A stretch of 64,000 nt of DNA, from positions 25,761,014 through 25,825,013 of the forward strand of contig CM064501.1 in assembly GCA_032716605.1 (NCBI GenBank), read 5' to 3'. Below the pieces are notes generated by a model. That model was not told the origin of the DNA, did no database searches, and saw only the letters and a program-made list of their open reading frames with translations. A program made the position numbers and the translations under genes. Source of the DNA: Paralithodes platypus (taxonomy: Eukaryota > Arthropoda > Malacostraca > Decapoda > Lithodidae). Position 1 is the first letter of the stretch; each line of letters begins with the position of its first letter. This document shows positions 1-9,739 of this stretch, piece by piece.

Positions 1-762
1 AATAAATTGCCATTTTTAGACGTTCTAGTGGAAACACAGAATTGCTCATTTAGTACTTCTATATATAGAAAGCCAACCTTTACAGGACTTACAACAAAAT
101 TTAATTCTAGCATTCCCATACAATATAAGAAAAATCTAATTATTACTTTAGTCACCAGAACCTACCATATATGTTCGTCTTACATGTCCGTCCACCTCGA
201 ATTTGAATTCTTACGTAAAACACTGAAACTTAATGGCTTTCCAATAAATTTCACAAATACCTTGATTGGTAAGCAACTAAATAAATTAAGAACCTCCTCA
301 ACTCCGATCCTTACAGCTCAGAAAGCCATTGTTTATTTCACTATCCCATTTCTAAGCAACAAATCATATTCAATTCGAAATAAAGTAGCTAAATTGATTC
401 GTGAACATTACCCGCAAATATCACTGAGAGTGGTATTAAAATCTCCCCAAACTTTGTCTCACTTCTTTAAAATTAAAGACCGAATCCCCGATTCTCTACA
501 GTCCTCGGTGGTGTACTCCTTTAAATGTAGTCGATGCAATACGACTTATATTGGTCAGTCCAAGAGACATCTCACCGCCAGGATCTCGGAGCATCGAGGT
601 AGGTCATTTAGAACTAACCGACCTCTTTCAAATCCTTCCTTTTCTGCCATTCGAAACCACTCTGAATCATCTGATCACCCCATAAAACCCTCCGATTGTT
701 CAATTCTCACCACTGCCCCAAACACAGTCACACGACTCCTGTCAGAGACCCTGCTCACCTAG
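1..762 (+). CDS. Penelope-like element, C-terminal RT plus GIY-YIG endonuclease (5' end outside window)
   Basis: The frame is open from the first base of the window to a TAG at 760-762 (about 253 codons), so the N-terminus lies upstream. The first 60 residues (FLDVLV, SIYRKPT, FNSS.P..YKK) match the end of a Penelope-type reverse transcriptase. Around residues 165-200 a Cys-containing GIY-YIG endonuclease core follows: VVYSFKC, then TYIGQS, then L.ARISEH. This fused RT plus GIY-YIG order is the known Penelope-like arrangement, in which the nuclease nicks target DNA for reverse transcription. No stop or frameshift is seen in the visible part. The 3' UTR and a long (TA)n tract follow. There is no obvious host gene nearby. 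I am confident of the family but cannot name the subgroup. Confidence 0.88.
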   Translation, partial: NKLPFLDVLVETQNCSFSTSIYRKPTFTGLTTKFNSSIPIQYKKNLIITLVTRTYHICSSYMSVHLEFEFLRKTLKLNGFPINFTNTLIGKQLNKLRTSSTPILTAQKAIVYFTIPFLSNKSYSIRNKVAKLIREHYPQISLRVVLKSPQTLSHFFKIKDRIPDSLQSSVVYSFKCSRCNTTYIGQSKRHLTARISEHRGRSFRTNRPLSNPSFSAIRNHSESSDHPIKPSDCSILTTAPNTVTRLLSETLLT

Positions 763-1157
763 TTACATAAACCCAGCCTGGGTGTGCACGACTCTTCCAC
801 TCCTCTACTCTGTTTCTAATAATGTAAAGGTTAGTTCGTATATATATGAAAACATTTGTTATTAACTTCGCCCCACCCCCCCCCCTCCTTTTATTGCTCA
901 CATAATATTTCTTCTTCTCTCATTTTAGTCTTTCACTTTACTAGTTTAATATGTATTAGGTTATTATTTTTATAACTATTAATTTTAAGTTTTATTCTAG
1001 ATTTGTTAAATTTAGTAATTAATAAGAATATTTACATTAGAAAATTACTCTGCCATTCATATAGGCTTTTATTTCATTTCAGTTCAGGTCTGAAGATGGT
1101 ATATGCTTAAACCGAAAAGTTACCAAAATAAAGATGTTTGTACCAGCGCTGGTGTTG
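763..1157 (+). other. 3' untranslated tail of the Penelope-like element
   Basis: This AT-rich stretch lies between the Penelope-like stop codon and the (TA)n tract. It carries a short C-rich run at 871-885 and, near its end, the hammerhead-like core described separately. An AATAAA-like AAAATAAAG occurs at 1126-1134. No other gene is visible. Confidence 0.55.
1088..1130 (+). ncRNA. possible hammerhead-ribozyme-like motif in the Penelope-like 3' tail
   Basis: CTGAAGA (1090-1096) fits the hammerhead core CUGANGA. TGG (1097-1099) can pair with CC before GAAA (1114-1117), as stem II would. Penelope-like elements are known to carry hammerhead motifs near their ends. Stems I and III cannot be drawn convincingly from this sequence, so the motif may be degenerate or accidental. 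Confidence 0.3.
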
Positions 1158-1219
<62 letters not shown>

Positions 1220-1300
1220 GCCATATATATACTGTGTATATATACATATGCATTTTGCAGTATATATATATATATATACTGTATATATATATATATATAT
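1158..1300. repeat. (TA)n microsatellite
   Basis: Two long TA runs (1158-1215 and 1261-1300) are separated by an imperfect section. They directly follow the 3' end of the Penelope-like element. Open frames through this tract are translation artefacts of the repeat. Confidence 0.95.
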
Positions 1301-2476
1301 TGAAATATGGGAGAAAGTCAACACCACACTTTCACCACCACAAAGCACTTTTCCCGCACTTCCCACCACACCCCCGAGACAGAAGGAAGTAACCACCAAC
1401 CCACCAATATGTGCCCGAATAGCTGCAATCGCTGTTGCACTCCCTCCAACACCCGGAAAGAAGCCCACCATCACAATACACAATCCTGATGCCCATCGGA
1501 GAAGAAAAGCTGCCAAGGAAAGGAAGCCAACAAAACGGCTCCATAAACACCATATCTCCACCCGCCATTCTTCCTCCAAACCGCATCACCACCGTGACCG
1601 TGAGGCCAGGAGGGACTACCCCAAACAACCCACGAGTCTCCCCCTGCGCATGTGCCCTTATTAACCTGACATGGAACATCAGGAGGAATGCAGACAAAGG
1701 TATGACCACCGCAGGCAAAGTGAAGATGATTACAGTTGGACAGCTCTTAGAAACCTCTCACTGGAAGGTACCTAATAGCTGGAAAATTTGGGCCATTTAA
1801 TATTGAAGCAAAACCCTCACCACACTGGTGATAAAGCCTTGCTCTCAATCTTATTTAACATCTTGGCTCATCAAAGGAATTTGTTATTAGATCTCTCTGG
1901 AGGCCATCTAATATCCGTTCCTCTGCCTCGATACCGGCGTTGTTATTAATAAAGAATGTTGACTTGTCAATCGCTCTATTAGTAACAAACCAACCTCGTC
2001 CTACTAAAAGTTCACACACTGGCTGGACTCTTGTAAGACAAGGGCTCTGCAAGATACTGTAGCAACTCTGCATAACGGCACTCTGCAATAGAGTCCATCC
2101 AATACGGAATTCCAGTCACTGGTTCTGGGATATGATATCAGAAAAGGCCCAAAATTACCTCATCAACCCAGTTCCTGAAAGATTCTTATAACGGTCAGAA
2201 CAGTTAAGAAACATTGCGTCACAAACAACCCTCTTAGTTAGTTCGATGACATGTTGCAGATGCACTGGCATATTGCACATGACAGTCAAGGCCCAACACC
2301 TAAGAGTACTGGAAGGTCTGCATCAAATCTCTTAATAACGGTCAGAGTAGTTAGTGAGTTTTCTATATTATATAAGACCCAACACCCAAGAATTTGAGTC
2401 TCCATCCACTGTCACCCAGCCACGTCAGGACCACCACCACAGCCCAGATTTTCACCAGAATACTACAGAGTGCTAT
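1301..2476. other. unassigned sequence
   Basis: There are overlapping open frames of 120-180 codons at 1134-1800, rich in Pro, Thr, His and Lys, without any domain I recognise. A frame ending at 1800 has a short LTWNIRRN stretch reminiscent of the start of a LINE endonuclease, but nothing follows to support it. From 1800 to 2476 I see nothing. Confidence 0.3.
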
Positions 2477-2964
2477 TTAACCCTTCTTTAGCGGCCTATG
2501 CGGTTTATTTATATGTACCGCCCAGCGGGGTGTTTTTAGCCAAAATAGGGCTGTTTACGTGATCATTTTCATGCCTAAATAAGACCCAGAACGTAAAACA
2601 AGTATCTATCCCTGAAAGGGCATAAACAGAGCTTTCGAATGACACCATAACGATCCTTGTATGATGGATAGTTTTCTTGCAATAACCGTGCAACGCGAGT
2701 GCAAAAAGCATGTAATTCGGTACTTTCCCCATGTAATTCAGTATGTAGCGAGTGAGAGAGGGAGGAGGGAGCTGAGATTCGTGTCAGTAGGTTCGCCGCG
2801 GTGGTCTGGAGCAGTCATACGCTCGCTAGTCTCCTGCCACCACTTGTCTCTCTCTCTCAGCAACATTACGTGCTGAAATTGCCACTCGACCTATGTCGAG
2901 CGCCGCCACATAGTCCAGCTTAATTAAAAACGACTTATGTGGTGAGCCGCTTTTTAAGGGTTAA
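2477..2964 (+). mobile_element. TTAA-flanked MITE, family A copy 1
   Basis: This 488 bp unit (including TTAA at both ends, 2477-2480 and 2961-2964) starts CCCTTCTTTAGCGGC. Read from the other strand, its far end starts CCCTTAAAAAGCGGC, so the terminal inverted repeats agree at 12 of 15 bases. TTAA plus CCC ends are the piggyBac signature. It encodes no transposase. The short open frames inside recur in all copies and are not genes. Near-identical copies are at 8552-9039 and 53364-53851 (same strand), 2987-3474 (opposite strand), and a diverged one at 22593-23078. Confidence 0.85.
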
Positions 2965-2986
2965 TATAATATACAGTGAAACACCT

Positions 2987-3474
2987 TTAACCCATAATTA
3001 GCGGCGAGCAACATAAGTCGAGTTAAATAAAGCTGGACTATGTGGCGGCGCTCGACATAACTCGAGTGGCAATTTCAGCACGTAATGTGGCTGAGAGAGA
3101 GAGACAAGTGGTGGCAGGAGACTAGCGAGCGTATGACTGCTCAAGACCACCGCGGCGAACCTGCTGACACAAATCTCAGCTCCCTCCTCCCTCTCTCACT
3201 CGCTACATACTCAATTATGTACTGAAAGTACCGAATTACCTGCTTTTTGCACTCGCGTTGCACGGTTATTGCAAGAAAACTATCCATCATACAAGGATCG
3301 TTATGGTGTCATTCGAAAGCTCTGTTTATGCCCTTTCAGGGATAGGTACTTGTTTTACGTTCTGGGTCTTATTTAGGCATGAAAATGATCACGTAAACAG
3401 CCCTATTTTGGCTAAAAACACCCCGCTGTGCGGTACACATAAATAAACCGCATAGGCCGCTCGTAAGGTGTTAA
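2987..3474 (-). mobile_element. TTAA-flanked MITE, family A copy 2 (inverted)
   Basis: Same 488 bp family A element in opposite orientation, only 22 bp from copy 1. TTAA lies at 2987-2990 and 3471-3474. The right end reads GCGGC-facing outward (CGCATAGGCCGCTCGTAAGG), matching the left end of copies 3 and 4 better than that of copy 1. Together with copy 1 it makes a palindrome of nearly 1 kb. Confidence 0.85.
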
Positions 3475-4420
3475 AAGTACTAGTGATACACCTTATTAAT
3501 AAAAGGAAGTACTAAATTCAATCTTTAGATAATATTGATATGCTTATTGAAACGCATAAGAAGTACTAGTGATAATCATTTATTAATAAAATTACTTAGT
3601 GTTGATACATAAAATATAATATAGTGAAAGATTAAAAGTACTATACCTATCGCCAACGAACTTGAAGACTAAGCCCCGCCCCCTTGACTTACTTACTCAC
3701 TTACCTACCCCTTGACGGCTTAATGGAGGGGGCGGGGCTTAATCTTCAAGTTCGTTGGCGTTTGGTATAGTGATGCGCCCTATATAAAAGGAAGTACTTG
3801 AGTGAATTAATTAATATTATTATTATGCTATTTGAAACACAATTGAAGTACTTGTGATGCCCACTTATTTCAGGGACTTAGTTTAAAGTTCTAATTATTC
3901 AAACAAAGCAAAGTATTACAAGTACTAGTGATAACCAGTTAAAATAAAAGTACTTAGTAAATATACCTGTGTCGCGTGATCTAAAAAGTACAATTGTCAT
4001 ACCTCGATTGAAGGGAGTACTAAACTATATTGACTTAAAAAGTACAAGGGTCATACCTCGATTGAAGGGAGTCCTAAGCTGTATTATACAAGCCAAGTGT
4101 TAAGAGTGATCGAGTATTGTGGAACCTCGTTTGTGCGTATTTTATATATATATACCATTATCTATCATTTTAATACGATATCTATGTGTAGTGAATACAA
4201 TAATATAAATTTATGTTTTGTTATACTTATCCTCTATTACCTTCTGTGCATGTGTTAAAACGTATTCAGTTTCTCCAGTCATGTAGAACCTACCTATTTT
4301 ATCTAATCAACCCCAGTAAAAACCTGATATATCATTGGCGGCAGACGTTGGTTCTTGATTCGGGAAAAAGAAGTTGTTTGACACAAAAATAAAAAGGGAA
4401 TACAGCGTTCTATCGCATAT
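3475..4420. repeat. AT-rich leader with short dispersed and tandem repeats
   Basis: The motif AAGTACTAGTGATA or close variants recurs near 3476, 3560, 3846 and 3919. A 54 bp unit containing TCATACCTCGATTGAAGGG is repeated almost twice at 3983-4085. The stretch precedes a Gypsy-like gag and could contain its LTR or leader, since GGCGGCAGACGTTGG near 4337 sits where a primer-binding region would be. I could not find a matching second LTR. Confidence 0.45.
3644..3767. mobile_element. 124 bp hairpin MITE with TA target duplication
   Basis: The arms are nearly perfect inverted repeats of about 37 bp: CGCCAACGAACTTGAAGA followed by CTAAGCCCCGCCCCC on the left, and its complement on the right with one internal mismatch (CTAAG against TTAAG). 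TA occurs on both sides (3642-3643 and 3768-3769). Removing the element restores AAGTACTAGTGATG, the local repeat motif. TA duplication suggests a Tc1/mariner-type mover. It has no coding capacity. Confidence 0.75.
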
Positions 4421-5214
4421 GTCATCATGGCTACGCGCTCTCACATCCCCATACCAAGTATGAGGCGGAAACTTATGATATTCACACCTATCTAGATATG
4501 GTAAGGCCAGTGCTCAACCTGGAATATCAGACCGATCACGAAAAGATCTCAGTTCTGCTAACTCACCTGGGAAAGGCCGAGTCCCTGGTAGCCAGACAAG
4601 TGACCCCGGAATTAACTTGGGATCGATTCCAGACTATTGTAATTAATGCTGTGCAACCTTCACTAAACCCCGTCGTTGCCTTAAATAAAATCGACGAGAT
4701 AAAGTTTGAAGGAGATCTGGACGTCACTCTGGGACTAGTGACCCAGCAGGTAAAAGCCGCTTATCCTCTACAAACTCCCGAGCAACAACAACAACAAGTA
4801 TTCAGTGTGCTCCTGAGAATGCTCCCCTCTTGTGTTAAAGAACATTTTACCATACATGGTCCCGTCGGTTACACCCGGGATATTATCACCATCAGAAAGC
4901 TGTTGACCACCCGGTCTAAAAGCTCCACAGCGGGGGAGATAAAATGATTCCCCACACATTCTCAGGAGGCAGGAAACCAGGACAATACCAACATTATGGA
5001 GCAAGAGCGCAGTATCCACCCCATGGCCGCACACAGTTTTTCGCATCAGGCCGCCCACAACAAAATCAGCGGATCTACCCAAGTCATAGTCATCCTGGCC
5101 GACCCTACCCATATAACAATCACAATAACCGAGGTCCCCAACGCCACATGCCTCCACAACAAAGCCTGCAACTCGTCATGCCCCATACATGATATTCAGG
5201 ACCAAGCCAAATGA
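4420..5214 (+). pseudogene. Gypsy-type LTR retrotransposon gag (capsid-like), frameshifted
   Basis: The frame from about 4414 through ATG 4498 to a TGA at 4945-4947 reads as an alpha-helical Gag: KYEAETYDIHTYLDM, then WDRFQTIVINAVQPSLNP, then a QTPEQQQQQVF helix near residue 100. It passes by an ATGA overlap (4944-4947) into a second frame (4944-5192) rich in Arg, Pro, Gln, His and Asn (GGRKPGQYQHYG, YNNHNNRGPQ), like a nucleic-acid-binding Gag tail without a CCHC knuckle. Gag packages element RNA in the cytoplasm. The matching pol region is probably at 9.74-11.43 kb, now separated by 4.5 kb of other sequence. Family assignment is by appearance and context only. Confidence 0.5.
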
Positions 5215-5794
5215 AGGAGCTCAGCAAACCGAGTCCTCGCAGCCGAAGAGCAGACCTGTGAGAAATAAATTTACTTCACTGGTATCTGGTAAGTGTTGGC
5301 AACAGCCTTCCAATAGGGTAACCTCATTAGAGTGGACCATTTCCTAACAGAACCTGGTGATTGTAAAGAATAATTAATATTAAGTAATTTAGAGCTGTAT
5401 AAGATTACCTTGGCCAAGTTAACTTAGTTATAAACCTTGTATGATTAGATTTAGAGGTACTATATTCGGTATCAGTTTTGAAATTCCCACATTCGCAGGC
5501 GCAATCCACAGCTTGCTGTAATATCCAGAAAGCCTGGATAATGTTTACTAAATCGTTGCGAAACAATATTTACATTGACATTTATACAATTAAACGCTTA
5601 TTTTCATTTATATGATTAAGTGAAGAAGGAATGAACCCTTGGTAACAAAATTAGTATATATTTTACGTAAGAGTCGGAAATTACAATTCCGATCAGACGC
5701 CATTAAACTTTTGAGCTATCAGGACGTGTCTCGTGACCTCCCACCACACTCCCCGTGCCCGGCCCGGAGTCCAGGATCTTTGACCCTACATATC
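5215..5794. other. unassigned sequence after gag
   Basis: No gene is recognisable. A strong splice-donor-like CTG|GTAAGT occurs at 5285-5293. A pyrimidine-rich TTTATTTTCTAG lies about 700 bp downstream (ending near 6000), so the segment could be read as an intron of the retroelement. This is speculative. Confidence 0.2.
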
Positions 5795-5993
5795 GAAGCC
5801 AGAATCGTCTGAAAGAACGCCAGGACCCTAGTTATAGCTAAGTCATTGATATATATGGCCATTTATACAATGTTTAGTTAGGATATCTGAAAGATAGGCT
5901 ATCATGGGTTAAGACTAGGCTACTAAACAACCCTCATCTACTTATACAATGCATGACATAAGGTAGGCTATTTAATACTTTATTTTTATTTAT
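5795..5993 (+). repeat. direct repeat DR1, copy 1 (second copy at 9293-9490)
   Basis: About 198 bp starting near GAACGCCAGGACCCTAG and ending TTTAATACTTTATTTTTATT is repeated in the same orientation at 9293-9490 with few differences. The pair brackets 3.3 kb inside the retroelement region. Its nature is unknown: LTR piece, duplicated intron or segmental duplication. Confidence 0.8.
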
Positions 5994-7304
5994 TTTCTAG
6001 GGATCGAGTTAGGGCCGGTTTTTCTACAGTTGTTTTCTCCTTGCTAACCTGTAGCGGTAATGTAAAAGGTCACGTCGGTGGGACATAGTTGGATCCCGCG
6101 CCATTATGAGGTCCCTAACTGTGAGGCAATGGCCGTGGGGGAGTGGAGGCATACGCAGGAGTAAAAAGAAAAGATAAAATTGAGGTTTCAAACCAGTGGT
6201 AGAGGACTGGTAGGAGGGTCTGTAACGTTGCGTCCTCTGGCGTTTGTGAAACTCGGAGCTTGAGCTTCGTTTCAGTCCATAAAATTTCCCCATATTTTGC
6301 TAATTTAGGCAATTTTGTATGCTTCCGTCCTTAATGTCACCCGCATCTGAAAGACCAGGTAGACCAGCTAAAGGCTCGGGACAGAGCATATACAAAATGT
6401 AATAAATAATAAATATGTTCCCTCCCCATTAGAAAAATGCTACTACCACGAATTTGTAGCAAGTATTGGTACGCGTATTGTTATGACCGGGGCTACGAAT
6501 AAAACAAGGGCACTTAATGATTGGACTAGTAATAGGGCACTATGCAACAACGGTACGCTAGATCCAAACCCTCGAACTTATATGCCGGCGAACAAAAACA
6601 CCTACACCCTCCAGAGTTAATCTGCAATAACGGGGTATCCTTAACTGGGCATAAATGTACTCTACTTCAGGCTAACCTGCATTGGTATAGCCTGATAACA
6701 AACAAGATCCAAGTTACGTTAAAATGCATTAGAAGGGAATCTATGGAAAGATCAATTAAATCCCTGCAAGATTTAATACAATAAAAAGATGCTTCAATAC
6801 AGTTACTCTAAATAACAATACACTCTTCACTCCTATCTGAAAGAAAGTGAAGTATAGTCCTACAGCATACACCGGGAAACTTCTGAAGAAAGTCTGATGC
6901 TCATAAGATGCTCGTATCTTAAACTATATAAAGGCAGGAGGCAGGACACCACACGTGTAAACTGAATACACTAAAAGATAGGACATATAATGGTAACTGA
7001 CACGGGAATACTATAAATGCGCAACGGTAGTAATGCTCGACACTAAAAGAAGTACTTCCTCATCAACGAAACTGTCTGCTATGGTAGTGCGGCTCAGCAA
7101 CAACCTAGACTAATAAATGCTGTGAATAATAATGCGTACATATCAAAGAGCTTATATTAAATACTAACAAGTGTCTACTCAATTAATAATGTCTAGCTGG
7201 GATACTCTAGGTAAGGAAGTGGGGTTGAGCAAGACAGGCTCGTAGCCTAGCGATGTCCTTAAGACTGCATCCTTTAAGTTACGTTAATTGACGGCGGTGC
7301 TCTC
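5994..7304. other. unassigned sequence
   Basis: Only short frames (for example 6542-6784, 80 codons) are present, none with recognisable motifs. No RNA gene or clear repeat is seen. Confidence 0.3.
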
Positions 7305-7560
7305 TTGATAGATCCAGATCACAAGTATCTGGTTCTATCCTGGCAACCCTCAAAAGACAAGCAAAGAGGCAGCAAAGTGTGGAACTGGAACAGGCCAAAG
7401 CCCTCAGTCAATACAATGCTGCACTCGCAAAGGACACAGCCGAAAAGACAACCCAGGCTACCACAGGACCGGCCGAAGTCGTGTAGGTCTAAGCAAACCG
7501 TACACACATCGGAGACAACGACTACAGTTACCTTATCCCAGTCTAGCATTGTATAAAAGA
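7305..7560 (+). pseudogene. possible retroelement gag N-terminal fragment
   Basis: One frame gives a Lys/Gln/Ala-rich helical stretch (LATLKRQAKRQQSVELEQ, then ALSQYNAALAKDTAEK) that looks like the coiled N-terminus of an LTR-retrotransposon Gag. It is broken after about 60 codons. Support is weak and no homologue can be named. Confidence 0.25.
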
Positions 7561-7904
7561 GCAGAAACACTAAATCAATAATGGAGACACACACAGAGTT
7601 CTCAACCTATACTAACTAAGAACCCTCAAACCTATTCTAAGTACATGTAAATATCTCAGAGGACGGCGCATGCAATACAATGGGCCGGCTATGGAAACCG
7701 TATGCAGAACCCAAGGGGATAAGTAATTGAATAAAGGCGAGAAGTAATAGAAAAGAAGAAGGTCAGAGAGAGAAACAGTGATAAAGGGGGTGATCGGGAG
7801 AGAGTATGCAAGGGGATGTTAGAAGCACGCGCACCAAGCCTGTCCTGAGGAGAACAGCTCCTGGGAACCCTCATGGAGGAGGTTAGTTACACAGGAGCCC
7901 GCAA

Positions 7905-8200
7905 GGGCGCGATGGTCGGCCAATCACGGGCCGAGACGTCACAAGGCAGCAGGTCTCTAGGACGCGCCAGGATCCGCCAGCCAATCAAAGGCGAGGGAAA
8001 GCCCGTGTGCGAGCGGGAAAACTCCTCCGGGCGAGGGAGGCAGCACACACATACACACGCACATATTAGCACCATGCTGCCAATATCTCTCTTTCTCCTT
8101 AACTTTACACAATGCATCTTATATTCTATTAATTATATAAAATACTTCCCGTTGTCACAGACAAAAATAAAGACCACCACTGGGCTGTCTGTGACAATGC
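7905..8200 (+). promoter_or_regulatory. LTR-like promoter and polyadenylation-hairpin segment
   Basis: The segment is locally GC-rich, with CCAAT boxes at 7920-7924 and 7981-7985, a CRE-like GACGTCAC at 7935-7942, and TATAAA at 8136-8141. About 10 bp further is a perfect 12 bp stem (TTGTCACAGACA 8152-8163 with TGTCTGTGACAA 8186-8197). Its 22 nt loop carries AATAAA. Promoter elements followed by a hairpin exposing AATAAA resemble the U3-R part of an LTR. No second LTR copy was found. Confidence 0.3.
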
Positions 8201-8551
8201 GAGTACTAGGAAAGAAAGAACAACATTCTCTGATAACTGTAGCCCATTTCGATGTCCCTGGCGAGCGCTAGTGGCTAACGAGAGGCGATTCTGCCAACGC
8301 TGGTAGACGTCACAGTATAATGCTAAACATTAACAGCTAAATTAAAATTGAGTTATATATAAATGTAAATTTGATTGTTAAAAATTGTGTTCAGTATAAA
8401 CATTAATAATTGTTTTGAAAATAATTACCCATTTTCCAAAATGACTTATATACTCGTGGGAAAATCTATTGTGGGGAAATTAGGCTGGGTAAATAGAGCA
8501 TTAAATAATTGCCAGGAGGTAAAAAGACGTGAACCCTGTCCGAGGGATCTA

Positions 8552-9039
8552 TTAACACCTTACGAGCGGCCTATGCGGTTTATTTATATGTACCGCCCAG
8601 CGGGGTGTTTTTAGCCAAAATAGGGCTGTTTACGTGATCATTTTCATGCCTAAATAAGACCCAGAACGTAAAACAAGTACCTATCCCTGAAAGTGCATAA
8701 ACAGAGCTTTCGAATGACACCATAACGATCCTTTTATGATGGCTAGTTTTCTTGCAATAACCGTGCAACGCGAGTGCAAAAAGCATGTAATTCGGTACTT
8801 TCCCCATATAATTCAGTATGTAGCGAGTGAGAGAGGGAGAAGGGAGCTGAGATTCGTGTCAGTAGGTTCGCCGCGGTGGTCTGGAGCAGTCATACGCTCG
8901 CTAGTCTCCTGCCACCACTTGTCTCTCTCTCTCAGCAACATTACGTGCTGAAATTGCCACTCGACCTATGTCGAGCGCCGCCATATAGTCCAGCTTTATT
9001 AAATACGACTTATGTGGTGAGCCGCTAATTAAGGGTTAA
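8552..9039 (+). mobile_element. TTAA-flanked MITE, family A copy 3
   Basis: TTAA at 8552-8555 and 9036-9039 encloses a 488 bp unit almost identical to copies 1 and 4. The left end is CACCTTACGAGCGGC and the right end, read inward, is CCCTTAATTAGCGGC. It sits immediately upstream of a gag-like fragment and may have interrupted it. Confidence 0.85.
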
Positions 9040-9300
9040 AGTCTCAAATCCAAGATCTTAAAACCCGGTGGGCTAATTATGAAGAATCCTTCAATAAATT
9101 GGAGGATTTATACATCAAACACGAGCAGTCTGAAAAGTTTGAGGGAATACAACGGGCCTATGCAGATGCCCGTGAAAATTATTTGAATCAACTAGCAGTG
9201 TTCGAATAATTGGCGACAGAGACAGTTACCGGGACAGGGAGTAATGGTACCAGTAATGGTATTACGGCTCCGGGACAACAAAGCTTTAAGTTGCCACCTA
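9040..9300 (+). pseudogene. retroelement gag fragment, helical N-terminal region
   Basis: In one frame 9040-9207 reads SQIQDLKTRWANYEESF, then a run with LEDLYIKHEQSEKFEG and ADARENYLNQLAVFE, ending at TAA (9208-9210). The frame then continues with a short linker to FKLPPSRNP. A helical bundle followed by KLP is typical of Gag N-termini in BEL/Pao and some Gypsy elements. The left side is cut by the family A MITE and the right side runs into direct repeat DR1. This is a fragment only. Confidence 0.4.
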
Positions 9301-9490
9301 GCCGGAATCCTCTGAAACAACGCCAGGATCCTAGTTATAGCTAAGTCATTGATATATATGGCTATTTATACAATGTTTAGTTAGGGTATCTGAGAGATAG
9401 GCTATCATGGGTTAAAACTAGGCTACTAAACAACCCTCATCTACTTATACAATCCATGCCATAAGGAAGGCTATTTAATACTTTATTTTT
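9293..9490 (+). repeat. direct repeat DR1, copy 2
   Basis: Second copy of the 198 bp repeat at 5795-5993, same orientation. It ends where the sequence changes to TTTTTCTTTTTTGATTGG, so the TTTTCTAG acceptor-like end of copy 1 is not preserved. Confidence 0.8.
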
Positions 9491-9739
9491 ATTCTTTTTC
9501 TTTTTTGATTGGTGTGACATAGGATATTTTATTGGCCATATAATCCTCCATATAATCTAGAGTTACAGGTAGACTACCAGGATGATGAGTATTTTCCCCC
9601 TGAACTGGATCAATTCCAGGCAGTAGAGGAAGAAGAAGGAGAAATAGAGAAGGAAGACCCTCCGCAGGTTTTGAAAAGCCTCCCCTGCCCATTATGGCCT
9701 CGACCGGGGAGTCTGTGTTTTCAAAACCATCACCTACAT

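Noticed and set aside
1103..1579. Frames with long Tyr-Ile runs
   Set aside because: They translate the (TA)n microsatellite. The same applies at 22155-22583 and 57882-58769.
2505..2732. 75-codon minus-strand frame MGKVPNYMLFALALHG, repeated at 8580 and 53392
   Set aside because: It recurs only because it lies inside the family A MITE. No start context, domain or homology supports a gene.
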